Shown here: positions 1 to 6,259 of the stretch, in pieces | Numbering within the stretch: the stretch's first letter is position 1 | How the letters are laid out: each line of letters begins with the position of its first letter | Source: a bacterium | Lineage (GTDB): Bacteria > AUK180 | Length of the DNA: 15,812 nt | Direction: 5' to 3' | Assembly (NCBI GenBank): GCA_030622125.1 | Contig: JAUXGM010000041.1 | Location: 1 to 15,812 of the forward strand | Notes under the pieces: model-generated | Told to the model about the DNA's origin: nothing | The model's input: the letters and a program-made list of their open reading frames with translations, nothing else | Databases searched by the model: none | Made by a program: the position numbers and the translations under genes

Positions 1-9
1 AATTTTAAT

Positions 10-50
10 CTGTCAAATCTGTCTAATCTGTGGTTAATATTATTATTTAA
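10..50 (+). repeat. Dispersed repeat, CTGTGGTTAAT family, copy 1
   Basis: The 41 bp are repeated at 11463-11503 with a single visible substitution. Two AATCTGT units precede TGGTTAATATT. A shorter relative lies near 5976-5999 and a diverged reverse-strand one at 11190-11219. Its function is unknown. Confidence 0.75.
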
Positions 51-110
51 GTACTGGATTCTTCTTGTGGACAGTCATCGTCATTTCAGGTGTAAATACC
101 GAAAACAATA

Positions 111-142
111 GGGACATCCCTTTCCGAAGGGAAGAGTGTCCC
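111..142. repeat. GGGACA/TGTCCC hairpin repeat
   Basis: The outer arms are GGGACA (111-116) and TGTCCC (137-142). The inner stem TCCCTT (117-122) pairs with AAGGGA (127-132) around a TCCG loop. The same GGGACA...TGTCCC frame occurs in the larger elements at 11293-11338 and 15747-15792, suggesting related palindromic elements. Confidence 0.6.
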
Positions 143-214
143 GTCTAATGAAAGAAAATTCCCGTCATCCTAAATCCTGTATTATTAGTGGTTTAAAATT
201 TCGCAAATGCCTCT

Positions 215-736
215 TTAATAAGAAAGAACTTTTTTTATAGTTGAAATAGCATAAATAGGAATATTTATTAATTTCCCATCTTCTTTCAAATTATTCAATG
301 AAATTCTTATCATTTTTTCTGGATGTAATTTTGATTCATAAACTTTGAGACTTTTTTTAACCTTGCTTTTACTCGTTTTTACCTCTACTGGAAAAATCTC
401 ACTATCAAATTCAATTAGAAAATCCAATTCAGCAGTGTTCCCACTTGTCCAATAACATAAATCTTTAAATTCATTTGCAATAAGTTCTTGAGCAATAAGA
501 TTTTCTATAAATATTCCTTTAAATTGATTAAATAATAATTCATCTGTCAGAAAATATTTCCCTGATAAATTAAGTTTTGCACCTAACAATCCAATGTCTA
601 AAAAGAACAATTTAAATTGATTTTCAATTTTATATGCTTTTAATGGTATTTCTATTTTTCTTATTTTATAAGATGGATAAATTAATCCACAATTTTTTAG
701 CCATTGCAAAGCAGAAAAATGTTCATTTTTAGTCAT
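215..736 (-). pseudogene. C-terminal remnant of a DUF4143 (AAA_14-type) ATPase
   Basis: The 173 codons match only the C-terminal DUF4143 half of a large family of about 400-residue P-loop ATPases of unknown cellular role. Family-like landmarks run in order: ALQWLKNCGLIYP (9-21), PLKAY (31-35), FKLFFLDIGLLG (41-52), KGIFIENLIAQEL (73-85) and YWTSG (95-99). The C-terminal restriction-endonuclease-like core keeps D105, E118 and K120 of a PD-(D/E)XK arrangement. The N-terminal ATPase with its Walker motifs is absent, and upstream DNA (737-1074) has no coding potential for it. Homology begins around residue 8, next to two imperfect 33-bp repeats, so a 5' deletion probably removed the rest. A short product could still be translated, but I infer a dead gene. 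Confidence 0.75.
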
Positions 737-787
737 TTCTCCTATGGAAAATGTGCAATTTTTAGTAAAAACTCCTATGGTTTTTGT
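721..787 (-). repeat. Two imperfect 33-34 bp tandem units upstream of the DUF4143 remnant
   Basis: Bases 721-754 and 755-787 align with shared blocks ATTTTTAGT and CTCCTATGG (plus-strand reading) and differ between them. A third partial unit may follow. They overlap the apparent start of the truncated gene and mark the point where family homology ends. Confidence 0.5.
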
Positions 788-1074
788 TCATTTTTTACTT
801 TTTCATCCAATATTATTATGATTATAAATATATGAATATTGCAAAAATTTTCCACCTTGTTTTATCTTTTTCATTAACAATAAAATAGCATTTAAGTAAA
901 TTCACCCATATCACGATTTCTCAATTGAGAAATCGTGCTTTATATAAAATAATGGATCAAACTCGATTCGTGTAGGTAAATCATATTATATTTATAGTTT
1001 GGGGTTTGAAGTTTTTCCGTCTTTTAGGGCGTAGGAATCTCATTTTTTAATTGTTTTATGCTACCGTCCCCATT
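737..1074. other. Intergenic region between histidine kinase and DUF4143 remnant
   Basis: I see no gene. The region holds the imperfect tandem units at its left edge and a perfect 26-bp palindrome at 912-937. No T-tract follows the palindrome on either strand, so it does not look like an intrinsic terminator. Confidence 0.6.
912..937. repeat. Perfect 26-bp palindrome
   Basis: The half-site CACGATTTCTCAA is followed immediately by its exact reverse complement, with no spacer. It lies downstream of the histidine kinase and upstream of the DUF4143 remnant. It could be a protein-binding or recombination site or a dispersed palindromic element. No second copy is seen in this window. Confidence 0.8.
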
Positions 1075-2790
1075 TTACAAAGCAGGCAAAAAAATACTAA
1101 ATGTCGTGCCCTTTCCCAAGTTACTTTCTATCTCAATAAAACCGTTATGTCTTTGAACAATGCTGTTTATAATAGAAAGTCCAAGCCCGGTGCCCTTCCC
1201 CTTTTCCTTTGTAGTAAAAAACGGTTCAAAGATTTTTTTCTGTGTTCCCTTACTTATTCCTGAACCGGTATCCGAAATTGAAGTAACAACATAATCCAAA
1301 TTATTTCTTTTGGCATTTTTTGTTGCAATAATTATTTTTCCTTGTCCGTTTATTGCATCACGCGCATTAACAACAATATTTACGATTATTTGCTCAATAT
1401 TACCTTCTGTGCCTTTAATTTGTTTAAGATCCCCTGAAAGTTCCAATTTAACATCGATTAGTTTCCCTACTATATGTCTAAGCATACCAAAATTTCTTTT
1501 TATAATTTCATTAATGTTTAAGTCATTCTCTGTAATATGTTCTTTTCTACTGAACATTAGTAATTGCTGAATTAAACCTATACCACTTTCGGATGCCTTA
1601 TAAATATCACTTATCGATTCGTAGTAACGATCATCTTTTTTGATCTTTAAAAGTAAGTATTCGGAATGTCCTTTGATGATCGTTAAAATGTTATTAAAAT
1701 CATGTGTAATTCCACCTGTTAATTCGCCAATTGTTGCTAATTTTTTTGTCCAGAAAACCTGGTCCTCAATTCTTCTTATCGTTTCTTCTGCTGTTTTCAG
1801 TCTGGATATGTCTGTTATAACTGCAAGTATAAGATCTTGATTATAAATTGCTATTTTTTTCAGCCTTACAATACCGGGAAATTCTTCTTGATTCTTTCTC
1901 TTAAGCATACATTCATAAGATATTGTTTTTTCTTTTACCGACTGGATTTTTTCTAATGATATCTTATTTTTACATTCTTTTGCACAAAGAATGTCTATTG
2001 AAATGTTTAAAAAATTAGGTTCATTGTATCCGAAAATTTTTGAAGCCGTCCTATTTGCTTCTATGATCTTACCATTATAATTAAATACAAACATAGCATC
2101 AGGGGTAGAATCCTTAATGATCTGGAGACGATTTCTACTTTCAATTAGTATTTTATCCTTTATAGAAATCTCCTTTGCCATAAAATTTACCTTCTTCGCA
2201 ATCGTATCAATATCACTTTGCTTAAACAAAGGAAGTTCTAAATTATAATTTCCAAGGGCGATCTCCTCTATCCCGCCGATTAAAATATTAATTTGTTTTT
2301 TTAAAAAAAACTGCAGCAAAAAGTGAATACAAATAATAAGTAGAAAAATAATGGTTAAAATTGTTAAAATGATTGAAGAAATAATTTTATTCTGTTTTTG
2401 AATTATACCTTGTTTGGTAAAATAGATTGTAATTGTACCGATTTTTATCCCATTATAGTAAATTTCTTTTTTTCGTGTAAATATATTTTTTCCATCTTCG
2501 TAATTTTTTTCAAAGGAGATTCGTGTTGCATTTGATATATCTATCCTTACAATTTCCTCAATATGAAGATACGACTGCACTATTTTTTCAATGGTCTCAT
2601 TTTCCATATTCCAGAGAGGTAATGTTAATACGGAAGTGATATTATCAATATCTTTTTCTGCCTTTATATAGAGTTGTTTTTTTGCTTTATTTGTAGAAAC
2701 AATATACTGCAAAGAACCAAATATCAACTCTGCAACTACGATTATTATTATCAAATAAATTGTAAGGTCACCGGAAATAGTTCTTTTCAT
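1075..2790 (-). CDS. Membrane sensor histidine kinase (HAMP-PAS-HisKA-HATPase)
   Basis: This predicted inner-membrane kinase autophosphorylates on histidine in response to an extracytoplasmic signal. A reading frame opens at 2829, but I place the start at 2790 (571 aa). That ATG follows the upstream stop by one base and has GGAG four bases before it. Numbered from there: TM1 about 11-31; a short external domain about 32-136 with an LWNMENETI motif; TM2 about 137-163; a HAMP-like linker; a PAS domain about 224-335; HisKA with the phospho-acceptor H363 in GGITHDFNN; and an ATPase domain with N-box (N475), DTGSG (D507), FEPFF and GTGLGL boxes. The catalytic motifs look intact. It is translationally coupled to the solute-binding lipoprotein upstream, which probably presents the ligand. 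No response regulator lies in the window, so the output is unknown. Confidence 0.93.
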   Translation of the reverse strand: MKRTISGDLTIYLIIIIVVAELIFGSLQYIVSTNKAKKQLYIKAEKDIDNITSVLTLPLWNMENETIEKIVQSYLHIEEIVRIDISNATRISFEKNYEDGKNIFTRKKEIYYNGIKIGTITIYFTKQGIIQKQNKIISSIILTILTIIFLLIICIHFLLQFFLKKQINILIGGIEEIALGNYNLELPLFKQSDIDTIAKKVNFMAKEISIKDKILIESRNRLQIIKDSTPDAMFVFNYNGKIIEANRTASKIFGYNEPNFLNISIDILCAKECKNKISLEKIQSVKEKTISYECMLKRKNQEEFPGIVRLKKIAIYNQDLILAVITDISRLKTAEETIRRIEDQVFWTKKLATIGELTGGITHDFNNILTIIKGHSEYLLLKIKKDDRYYESISDIYKASESGIGLIQQLLMFSRKEHITENDLNINEIIKRNFGMLRHIVGKLIDVKLELSGDLKQIKGTEGNIEQIIVNIVVNARDAINGQGKIIIATKNAKRNNLDYVVTSISDTGSGISKGTQKKIFEPFFTTKEKGKGTGLGLSIINSIVQRHNGFIEIESNLGKGTTFSIFLPAL

Positions 2791-2791
2791 T

Positions 2792-3577
2792 TTACTCCAT
2801 CTTATTATAATCAGAGAATATTTTATCAATTATACCGTTTTCTTTTAATTTCCTTAATTCCGTGCTGATCTTTGGTAATAATTTTACAAAAATTGATTTT
2901 TTTGAAACAGTGATATAAACGGGCTTACCTCTTATTCTATATGCTGCTTTTTTCAAATTGTAATTATACTTATTTACAAGATAGTTACCTTCTCTTTCAG
3001 GTATGATAACCATATCATTTCTTTTATTGACGACCTTTTCAAAAGCACTTTTATAATTAGTTACATACTCTTTGCGAAGTGTGATATCCTTATCAAATCT
3101 ATCAAAATAAACTTTTCCATAATGAACAGCAATGGTCTTTCCCTTTAAATCTTCATATTTTTCAATATCATTTGTTTCCTGTTTAATATAAAAAACCTTA
3201 CATTCACAAGGAAGTGTTTCAGTTGAGTATATCATATATTCCTGACGCTCCTTTGAATATGTTGGACCGATCATAATATCAGCCGCTCCTGATTCCAGCA
3301 ACTGTAAGGCTCGTTTAAATGGACATTCAATGAATTTTATTTCTAAATCAAGATTTTTTCCAATGATCTTTATTATGTCAAAATAGATACCGGAAAAGTT
3401 ATTATCTTTTATAATTCTATATGGCGGATCGTTACTTCCAACAACTTTTATTAAATATTCAGATGATTTTTCATTGGAGACGGTAATTTCTTTTTGTTCA
3501 CTCTGTTTTTGTCGGCAGTTCATTATATAAACAATACAAATAAACAATAAAATAACGATTAATTTTCCTTTCTTCAT
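2792..3577 (-). CDS. Lipoprotein solute-binding protein, family 3 (SBP_bac_3)
   Basis: This is a predicted envelope-anchored binding protein of the amino-acid/polar-solute family, 261 aa. A lysine-bearing n-region and hydrophobic stretch (6-19) lead to C21, the likely lipidated cysteine; the preceding IMN is a loose lipobox. The mature domain runs from about 42 to 258. It begins with the family-typical V-G-S-N-D-P-P-Y pattern (46-53), followed by SGIYFDIIKIIGK (62-74) and ADIMIGPTYSKERQEYMIYS (99-118). It has extra cysteines C85, C124 and C126. No permease or ATPase genes follow; the next gene is a histidine kinase, which points to sensing rather than transport. A strong promoter ends only five bases before the ATG and no ribosome-binding site is present, so the mRNA is probably leaderless. 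Ligand unknown. Confidence 0.9.
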   Translation of the reverse strand: MKKGKLIVILLFICIVYIMNCRQKQSEQKEITVSNEKSSEYLIKVVGSNDPPYRIIKDNNFSGIYFDIIKIIGKNLDLEIKFIECPFKRALQLLESGAADIMIGPTYSKERQEYMIYSTETLPCECKVFYIKQETNDIEKYEDLKGKTIAVHYGKVYFDRFDKDITLRKEYVTNYKSAFEKVVNKRNDMVIIPEREGNYLVNKYNYNLKKAAYRIRGKPVYITVSKKSIFVKLLPKISTELRKLKENGIIDKIFSDYNKME

Positions 3578-3582
3578 ATTTT

Positions 3583-3611
3583 AGTATATCAAAAATAACA
3601 AATAAAGTCAA
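3583..3611 (-). promoter_or_regulatory. Sigma70-type promoter, probably leaderless, for the solute-binding protein
   Basis: Read on the minus strand: TTGACT (3611-3606), a 17-bp spacer, then TATACT (3588-3583) preceded by TG in the extended -10 position. Only five bases separate the -10 box from the ATG at 3577, so transcription should begin at or next to the start codon. Confidence 0.75.
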
Positions 3612-3648
3612 GAATTTTCGCAAAATAAGATTTTTTTTCAGAAAATGG

Positions 3649-3768
3649 AATAATCACAGAGCACCAGTGCACCAGCCAGTCTGTCATTGTGAGCCTTCAA
3701 TGCAATTGAAGGCATAACAATCTCATATTTGGAATTCCTTAGTAGTATAATAATCACAGAGCACACAG
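3649..3768. repeat. Paired AATAATCACAGAGCAC repeats
   Basis: The motif AATAATCACAGAGCAC occurs at 3649-3664 and 3749-3764. Related sequence lies at 11105-11134 and, inverted, at 11521-11556. The two copies bracket the GTCATT element at 3683-3725. This is a dispersed non-coding repeat of unknown role. Confidence 0.6.
3683..3725 (+). repeat. GTCATT...AATCTC palindromic element, copy 1
   Basis: It opens with GTCATTGTGAG and ends with AACAATCTCAT. Between them is a perfect 9-bp stem, GCCTTCAAT (3693-3701) with ATTGAAGGC (3705-3713), around a GCA loop. The same plan recurs at 12503-12544 (reverse), 15497-15530, 15539-15580 and 15625-15677. Confidence 0.65.
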
Positions 3769-3837
3769 AACAAAATGAGGCGTAAAAATCCGTAGCAATT
3801 TCAATGAAGAACACCATAAAAAAAATCAAAAAAATTT

Positions 3838-3865
3838 TTGACTTTTAAATTTAAAGTGATATAAT
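3838..3865 (+). promoter_or_regulatory. Sigma70-type promoter for the peptidase-like lipoprotein
   Basis: TTGACT (3838-3843), a 16-bp spacer and TATAAT (3860-3865) lie about 100 bp before the ATG at 3965. This predicts an untranslated leader of roughly 90 bases. An AGGAGG ribosome-binding site (3953-3958) precedes the start. Confidence 0.65.
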
Positions 3866-3964
3866 AACATAAAATGTTAAAAATAAAAAAGAAAAAATTC
3901 TTATTAGATTGCAATAAATGGTCTGAAATTGCTATCTATCCCTTTTTAAAATAGGAGGAACAAT

Positions 3965-5131
3965 ATGAGAATAAGAATATTTCTTCTTGCCTTTTTAGCT
4001 ATTATTTTGGTTGTTTTTCTATGCTGTGCCAAATCCCAAAAAATAGAAAATCAAGATGATGATTTATTTCATTTAAATGAATTGGATAAAGCGATTCCGA
4101 AAGCACTTAAATTTGCAGGATTAGCGCCTAAAAAGTATCCTTTAAAATTTACATTTACCGATAAAAAAACAAATAAATCCGTTACAGATATTGAATTAGT
4201 AATTACGATTCAGAAAGGAAACATGATATTGCACCCTAATAACAAAGGGACTATTAATTTTGCAGTAGATAGAAATTTTATGAAGCTTGATCCTATTTGT
4301 AATATAAAAAGAAATGGTAAGGAAGCAAAAGGCGTTAAAATGACTATCGATTTCTCCGGGCAAATATCAAGTTTAAACCCTGAAAAACCAATAGAATATA
4401 TCACCTTAGCTGATAAAGAAACTAAAAAAGATGGTGAAATTACCATATATTATAATAAAAAATATGAAAAAGAGGCAGAGAAGATTCTTGAAAAAGCAAA
4501 GGAATATGTAGGAATTTTAAATAGGATTCTTAATGTGAAGATTACACCGTGGTCCATAGTAATTAATGAAGGAACACTTTCCTCTGCTTTTGTATCTGAA
4601 AAAGAAGAGCATTCGGTTTTGATTTATAGTATAAACTATGAAAAGGATTTTTCGCATGTTTATATTCATGAAGTAACCGAACAAAATTTAGATCAGATAT
4701 TTTTAAAAGACCCACCTCGTTGGATTGCCGATGGATTAGCAGAATATATACCTTCTTTTATTATATTACATAAACTTCATTATTTGAAAAAACTTTATAC
4801 TGATTATTTCAAAGACAATTATTTATCAAAAGGCGAAAAAACATTTGATATTTGGAAGTGGGAAAGATTGTCTTTTCCTGATAATAAGGTAACTACGATA
4901 GCATTTGATAAACAAGCCTTTTATTATCCTATGGCTTGTTATTTTTGGTATAAAATATGTCAAAAACAAGGAAACGAAATCATCACAAATTTTTTGAACA
5001 AAATTGATAAAAATAAAGAATATTCAGAAGAGGAACTGATAGATATTTTAACAGAACTTTCGGGAATGGATATAAAAAAGGAACTGAATATTGATATAAA
5101 AAAAATAATTGAGTTCATTAACAATAATTAG
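3965..5131 (+). CDS. Lipoprotein with a degenerate peptidase-MA-like (gluzincin) domain
   Basis: This 388-aa predicted lipoprotein starts six bases after AGGAGG. A hydrophobic signal (5-19) ends in C20/C21, one of which should be lipidated. The N-terminal half (about 30-150) is unassigned and lysine-rich. From about 160 the layout resembles peptidase-MA-like metalloproteases: a helical stretch, then HEVTEQN at 235-241, then PRWIADGLAEYI at 251-262, matching the family's HExxH and P-x-W-x-x-E-G-x-A-x-Y. Two of three expected zinc ligands differ: the second histidine is E239 and the distal glutamate is D256. H235 and E236 remain. It may be a non-catalytic relative or bind metal through carboxylates. 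Assignment rests on motif pattern alone. Downstream on the same strand lie a broken peptide ORF and a membrane protein. It acts at the cell envelope. Confidence 0.7.
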   Translation: MRIRIFLLAFLAIILVVFLCCAKSQKIENQDDDLFHLNELDKAIPKALKFAGLAPKKYPLKFTFTDKKTNKSVTDIELVITIQKGNMILHPNNKGTINFAVDRNFMKLDPICNIKRNGKEAKGVKMTIDFSGQISSLNPEKPIEYITLADKETKKDGEITIYYNKKYEKEAEKILEKAKEYVGILNRILNVKITPWSIVINEGTLSSAFVSEKEEHSVLIYSINYEKDFSHVYIHEVTEQNLDQIFLKDPPRWIADGLAEYIPSFIILHKLHYLKKLYTDYFKDNYLSKGEKTFDIWKWERLSFPDNKVTTIAFDKQAFYYPMACYFWYKICQKQGNEIITNFLNKIDKNKEYSEEELIDILTELSGMDIKKELNIDIKKIIEFINNN

Positions 5132-5138
5132 TATAAAT

Positions 5139-5406
5139 ATGCTTGAAACAACATATTTTATTGTACAAAATGATGCAACGGATGTTTTTGTAATGCTTTC
5201 AAAAAAAGATTGGTGAATTAAATGAGTTAATTGATGAGATGCAAGGAAATTCATCTACTAAAGGATTGTTTGATTGGTGGGTTCATTCAAGATGGTAGGT
5301 AGCATTAGATATAATGGGAACTGGAGCAACCAGCATTGCATTTGGCGTTTTTGCCGGCGTAGCATATGGAGTAACTTCCTATCTGGCTTGTGAAATCGGA
5401 AAATAG
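5139..5406 (+). pseudogene. Broken small ORF for a GxxxG-rich hydrophobic peptide
   Basis: A reading frame starts at ATG 5139 (MLETTYFIVQND...) and stops at 5214-5216, just after a run of seven A (5201-5207). Removing one A joins it to a second frame reading KIGELNELIDEMQGN... up to TAG at 5296-5298. Past that stop the same frame continues to TAG 5404-5406 and encodes a Gly/Ala-rich hydrophobic tail (5314-5403, 30 aa) with overlapping GxxxG motifs in FGVFAGVAYGV. Repaired, the product would be about 88 residues. The continuous amphipathic-then-hydrophobic character argues that this was a real gene. I cannot assign a family; small bacteriocin-like or membrane-active peptides have such tails, but that is conjecture. 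No ribosome-binding site precedes 5139. An intrinsic terminator follows. Confidence 0.5.
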
Positions 5407-5425
5407 ATACATAGCTAATAATATA

Positions 5426-5461
5426 ATGGGGAGGTATAATACCTTTCCATTGTTCTTTTTT
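5426..5461 (+). terminator. Intrinsic terminator after the broken peptide ORF
   Basis: An 11-bp stem with two G-T wobbles, ATGGGGAGGTA (5426-5436) with TACCTTTCCAT (5440-5450), closes a TAA loop. It is followed by TGTTCTTTTTT. This would end transcription from the lipoprotein promoter before the small membrane-protein gene. Confidence 0.6.
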
Positions 5462-5490
5462 AATGTAATATCATGTATAAAGGAGGTTTT

Positions 5491-5757
5491 ATGCAAAATT
5501 TGTATTTTCAAATTATATTGATTTTTATTCTTATTTTATTTTTTATTTACAGAATACTTGTCAGGACTAATAATAAAGTAAAAAAGTTTAATGTAAAAAA
5601 TAATTTTATTAATTGTATATTTGTAACATTAATTGGAATATTCTTTTATCTACTTACAGAAAAAGGGTTTATTCCCATATTAATTGCAGTAATAATATGT
5701 AACATTATATTTCCTAAAAGAAATAAATCGAAAAAAGAAGGTAATAAAAAAAAGTAA
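5491..5757 (+). CDS. Small basic membrane protein of unknown function
   Basis: I chose ATG 5491 rather than the in-frame ATG 5473, because AGGAGG (5481-5486) lies between them and is correctly spaced only for 5491. The 88-aa product has a hydrophobic helix at about 5-23 and a second hydrophobic stretch (about 43-75) that could form two more helices. It ends in a lysine-rich cytoplasmic-type tail (KRNKSKKEGNKKK). I do not recognise a family. Its position directly behind a broken membrane-active-looking peptide gene is compatible with an immunity or accessory role, but nothing in the sequence proves that. It is separated from the peptide ORF by a terminator, so it probably has its own promoter or depends on read-through. 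Confidence 0.65.
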   Translation: MQNLYFQIILIFILILFFIYRILVRTNNKVKKFNVKNNFINCIFVTLIGIFFYLLTEKGFIPILIAVIICNIIFPKRNKSKKEGNKKK

Positions 5758-6155
5758 AGAAATATTATTATAATAAATTATAAAGCAGATTTTAAACCCG
5801 GTTTGGGGTATTATAGCCCTGTTTGTTTCAAAAATTCATTTGCAAGGTTTCAAAAACATGTTGATTTTTGCTTGTGCGGTGTTATTAAAGTTTCAATTGT
5901 AAAACCCAATATATATTGAAACACCGATACTGTAGAGTATTTTTTTTATACTTTCAACAAATTTCTTTATTCCTTTTAATCTATATAATCTGTGGTTATT
6001 CCATTAGAAAGCAGTATGGCGTACTAAGTATTTGGTATAGCGTAAAACGGAAATAAAACTACTATATTCTTCAATCGCTAATGCTCAATCAGAATGACAC
6101 GGAAAATGGTTTTCTTTTGTTTGAATCACAGATATTTTTCATTTTTCTATTTTTA

Positions 6156-6164
6156 TGGTATAAT
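6156..6164 (+). promoter_or_regulatory. Extended -10 promoter for tldD
   Basis: TGGTATAAT fits an extended -10 element (TG, one base, TATAAT). The -35 region 17 bp upstream is a weak TTTTCA. It would give a leader of about 90 bases containing the short 6188-6238 reading frame. Confidence 0.5.
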
Positions 6165-6187
6165 TAAAAGCAAAAAGGATTTTTGAA

Positions 6188-6238
6188 ATGAAAAAATTGG
6201 AATATTTTTTTTTATGTTCATTATTAAAAAACTCGTAA
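6188..6238 (+). CDS. Possible 16-residue leader peptide before tldD
   Basis: ATG 6188 follows AAAGGA (6174-6179) by eight bases and opens a frame that ends at TAA 6236-6238. The product would be MKKLEYFFLCSLLKNS. It sits inside the predicted tldD leader and stops 21 bases before the tldD ATG. It may be chance; no conserved regulatory residues are obvious. Confidence 0.25.
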   Translation: MKKLEYFFLCSLLKNS

Positions 6239-6259
6239 TTATAAAACAAGAGGTGTAAT

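Larger units (their letters stand above)
1..214. other. Intergenic region with two dispersed repeats
   Basis: I see no gene here. Bases 10-50 match 11463-11503 with one visible difference and contain an AATCTGTGGTTAA core. Bases 111-142 form a hairpin with GGGACA/TGTCCC outer arms and a TCCCTT/AAGGGA inner stem around a TCCG loop. Both belong to repeat families seen again near 11287-11503. Confidence 0.7.
3578..3964. other. Divergent intergenic region with repeats and two promoters
   Basis: No gene is supported here. It holds the promoter of the leftward sensor operon, two AATAATCACAGAGCAC repeats exactly 100 bp apart (3649 and 3749), a GTCATT-type palindromic element (3683-3725) and the promoter for the rightward lipoprotein gene. 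Confidence 0.65.
5758..6259. other. Intergenic region upstream of tldD
   Basis: No gene of normal size is supported. An 8-bp inverted repeat, GTTTCAAT (5890-5897) with ATTGAAAC (5915-5922), encloses a 17-base loop. A diverged CTGTGGTTAT repeat lies near 5976-5999 and a repetitive AGTAT/GTACT stretch near 6010-6040. At the right end are an extended -10 promoter and a possible 16-codon leader ORF (6188-6238). Confidence 0.55.

Noticed and set aside
1051-1840. Plus-strand open frames opposite the histidine kinase
   Set aside because: They are complementary to a kinase with intact catalytic boxes and have no ribosome-binding site or recognisable product.
3649-3768. CRISPR-like pair of repeats 100 bp apart
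   Set aside because: There are only two copies, the spacing is much larger than a CRISPR spacer, and no cas genes are present.
3638-3829. Minus-strand 63-codon frame in the 3578-3964 gap
   Set aside because: It spans the CACAGAGCAC repeats and the GTCATT hairpin, so its residues reflect repeat sequence rather than a protein.
5194-5216. Programmed ribosomal frameshift at the A7 run
   Set aside because: Joining the two frames needs a +1 shift (or loss of one A), whereas A7 slippery sites normally promote -1 shifts, and a further TAG interrupts the second frame. Decay or a sequence error is simpler.
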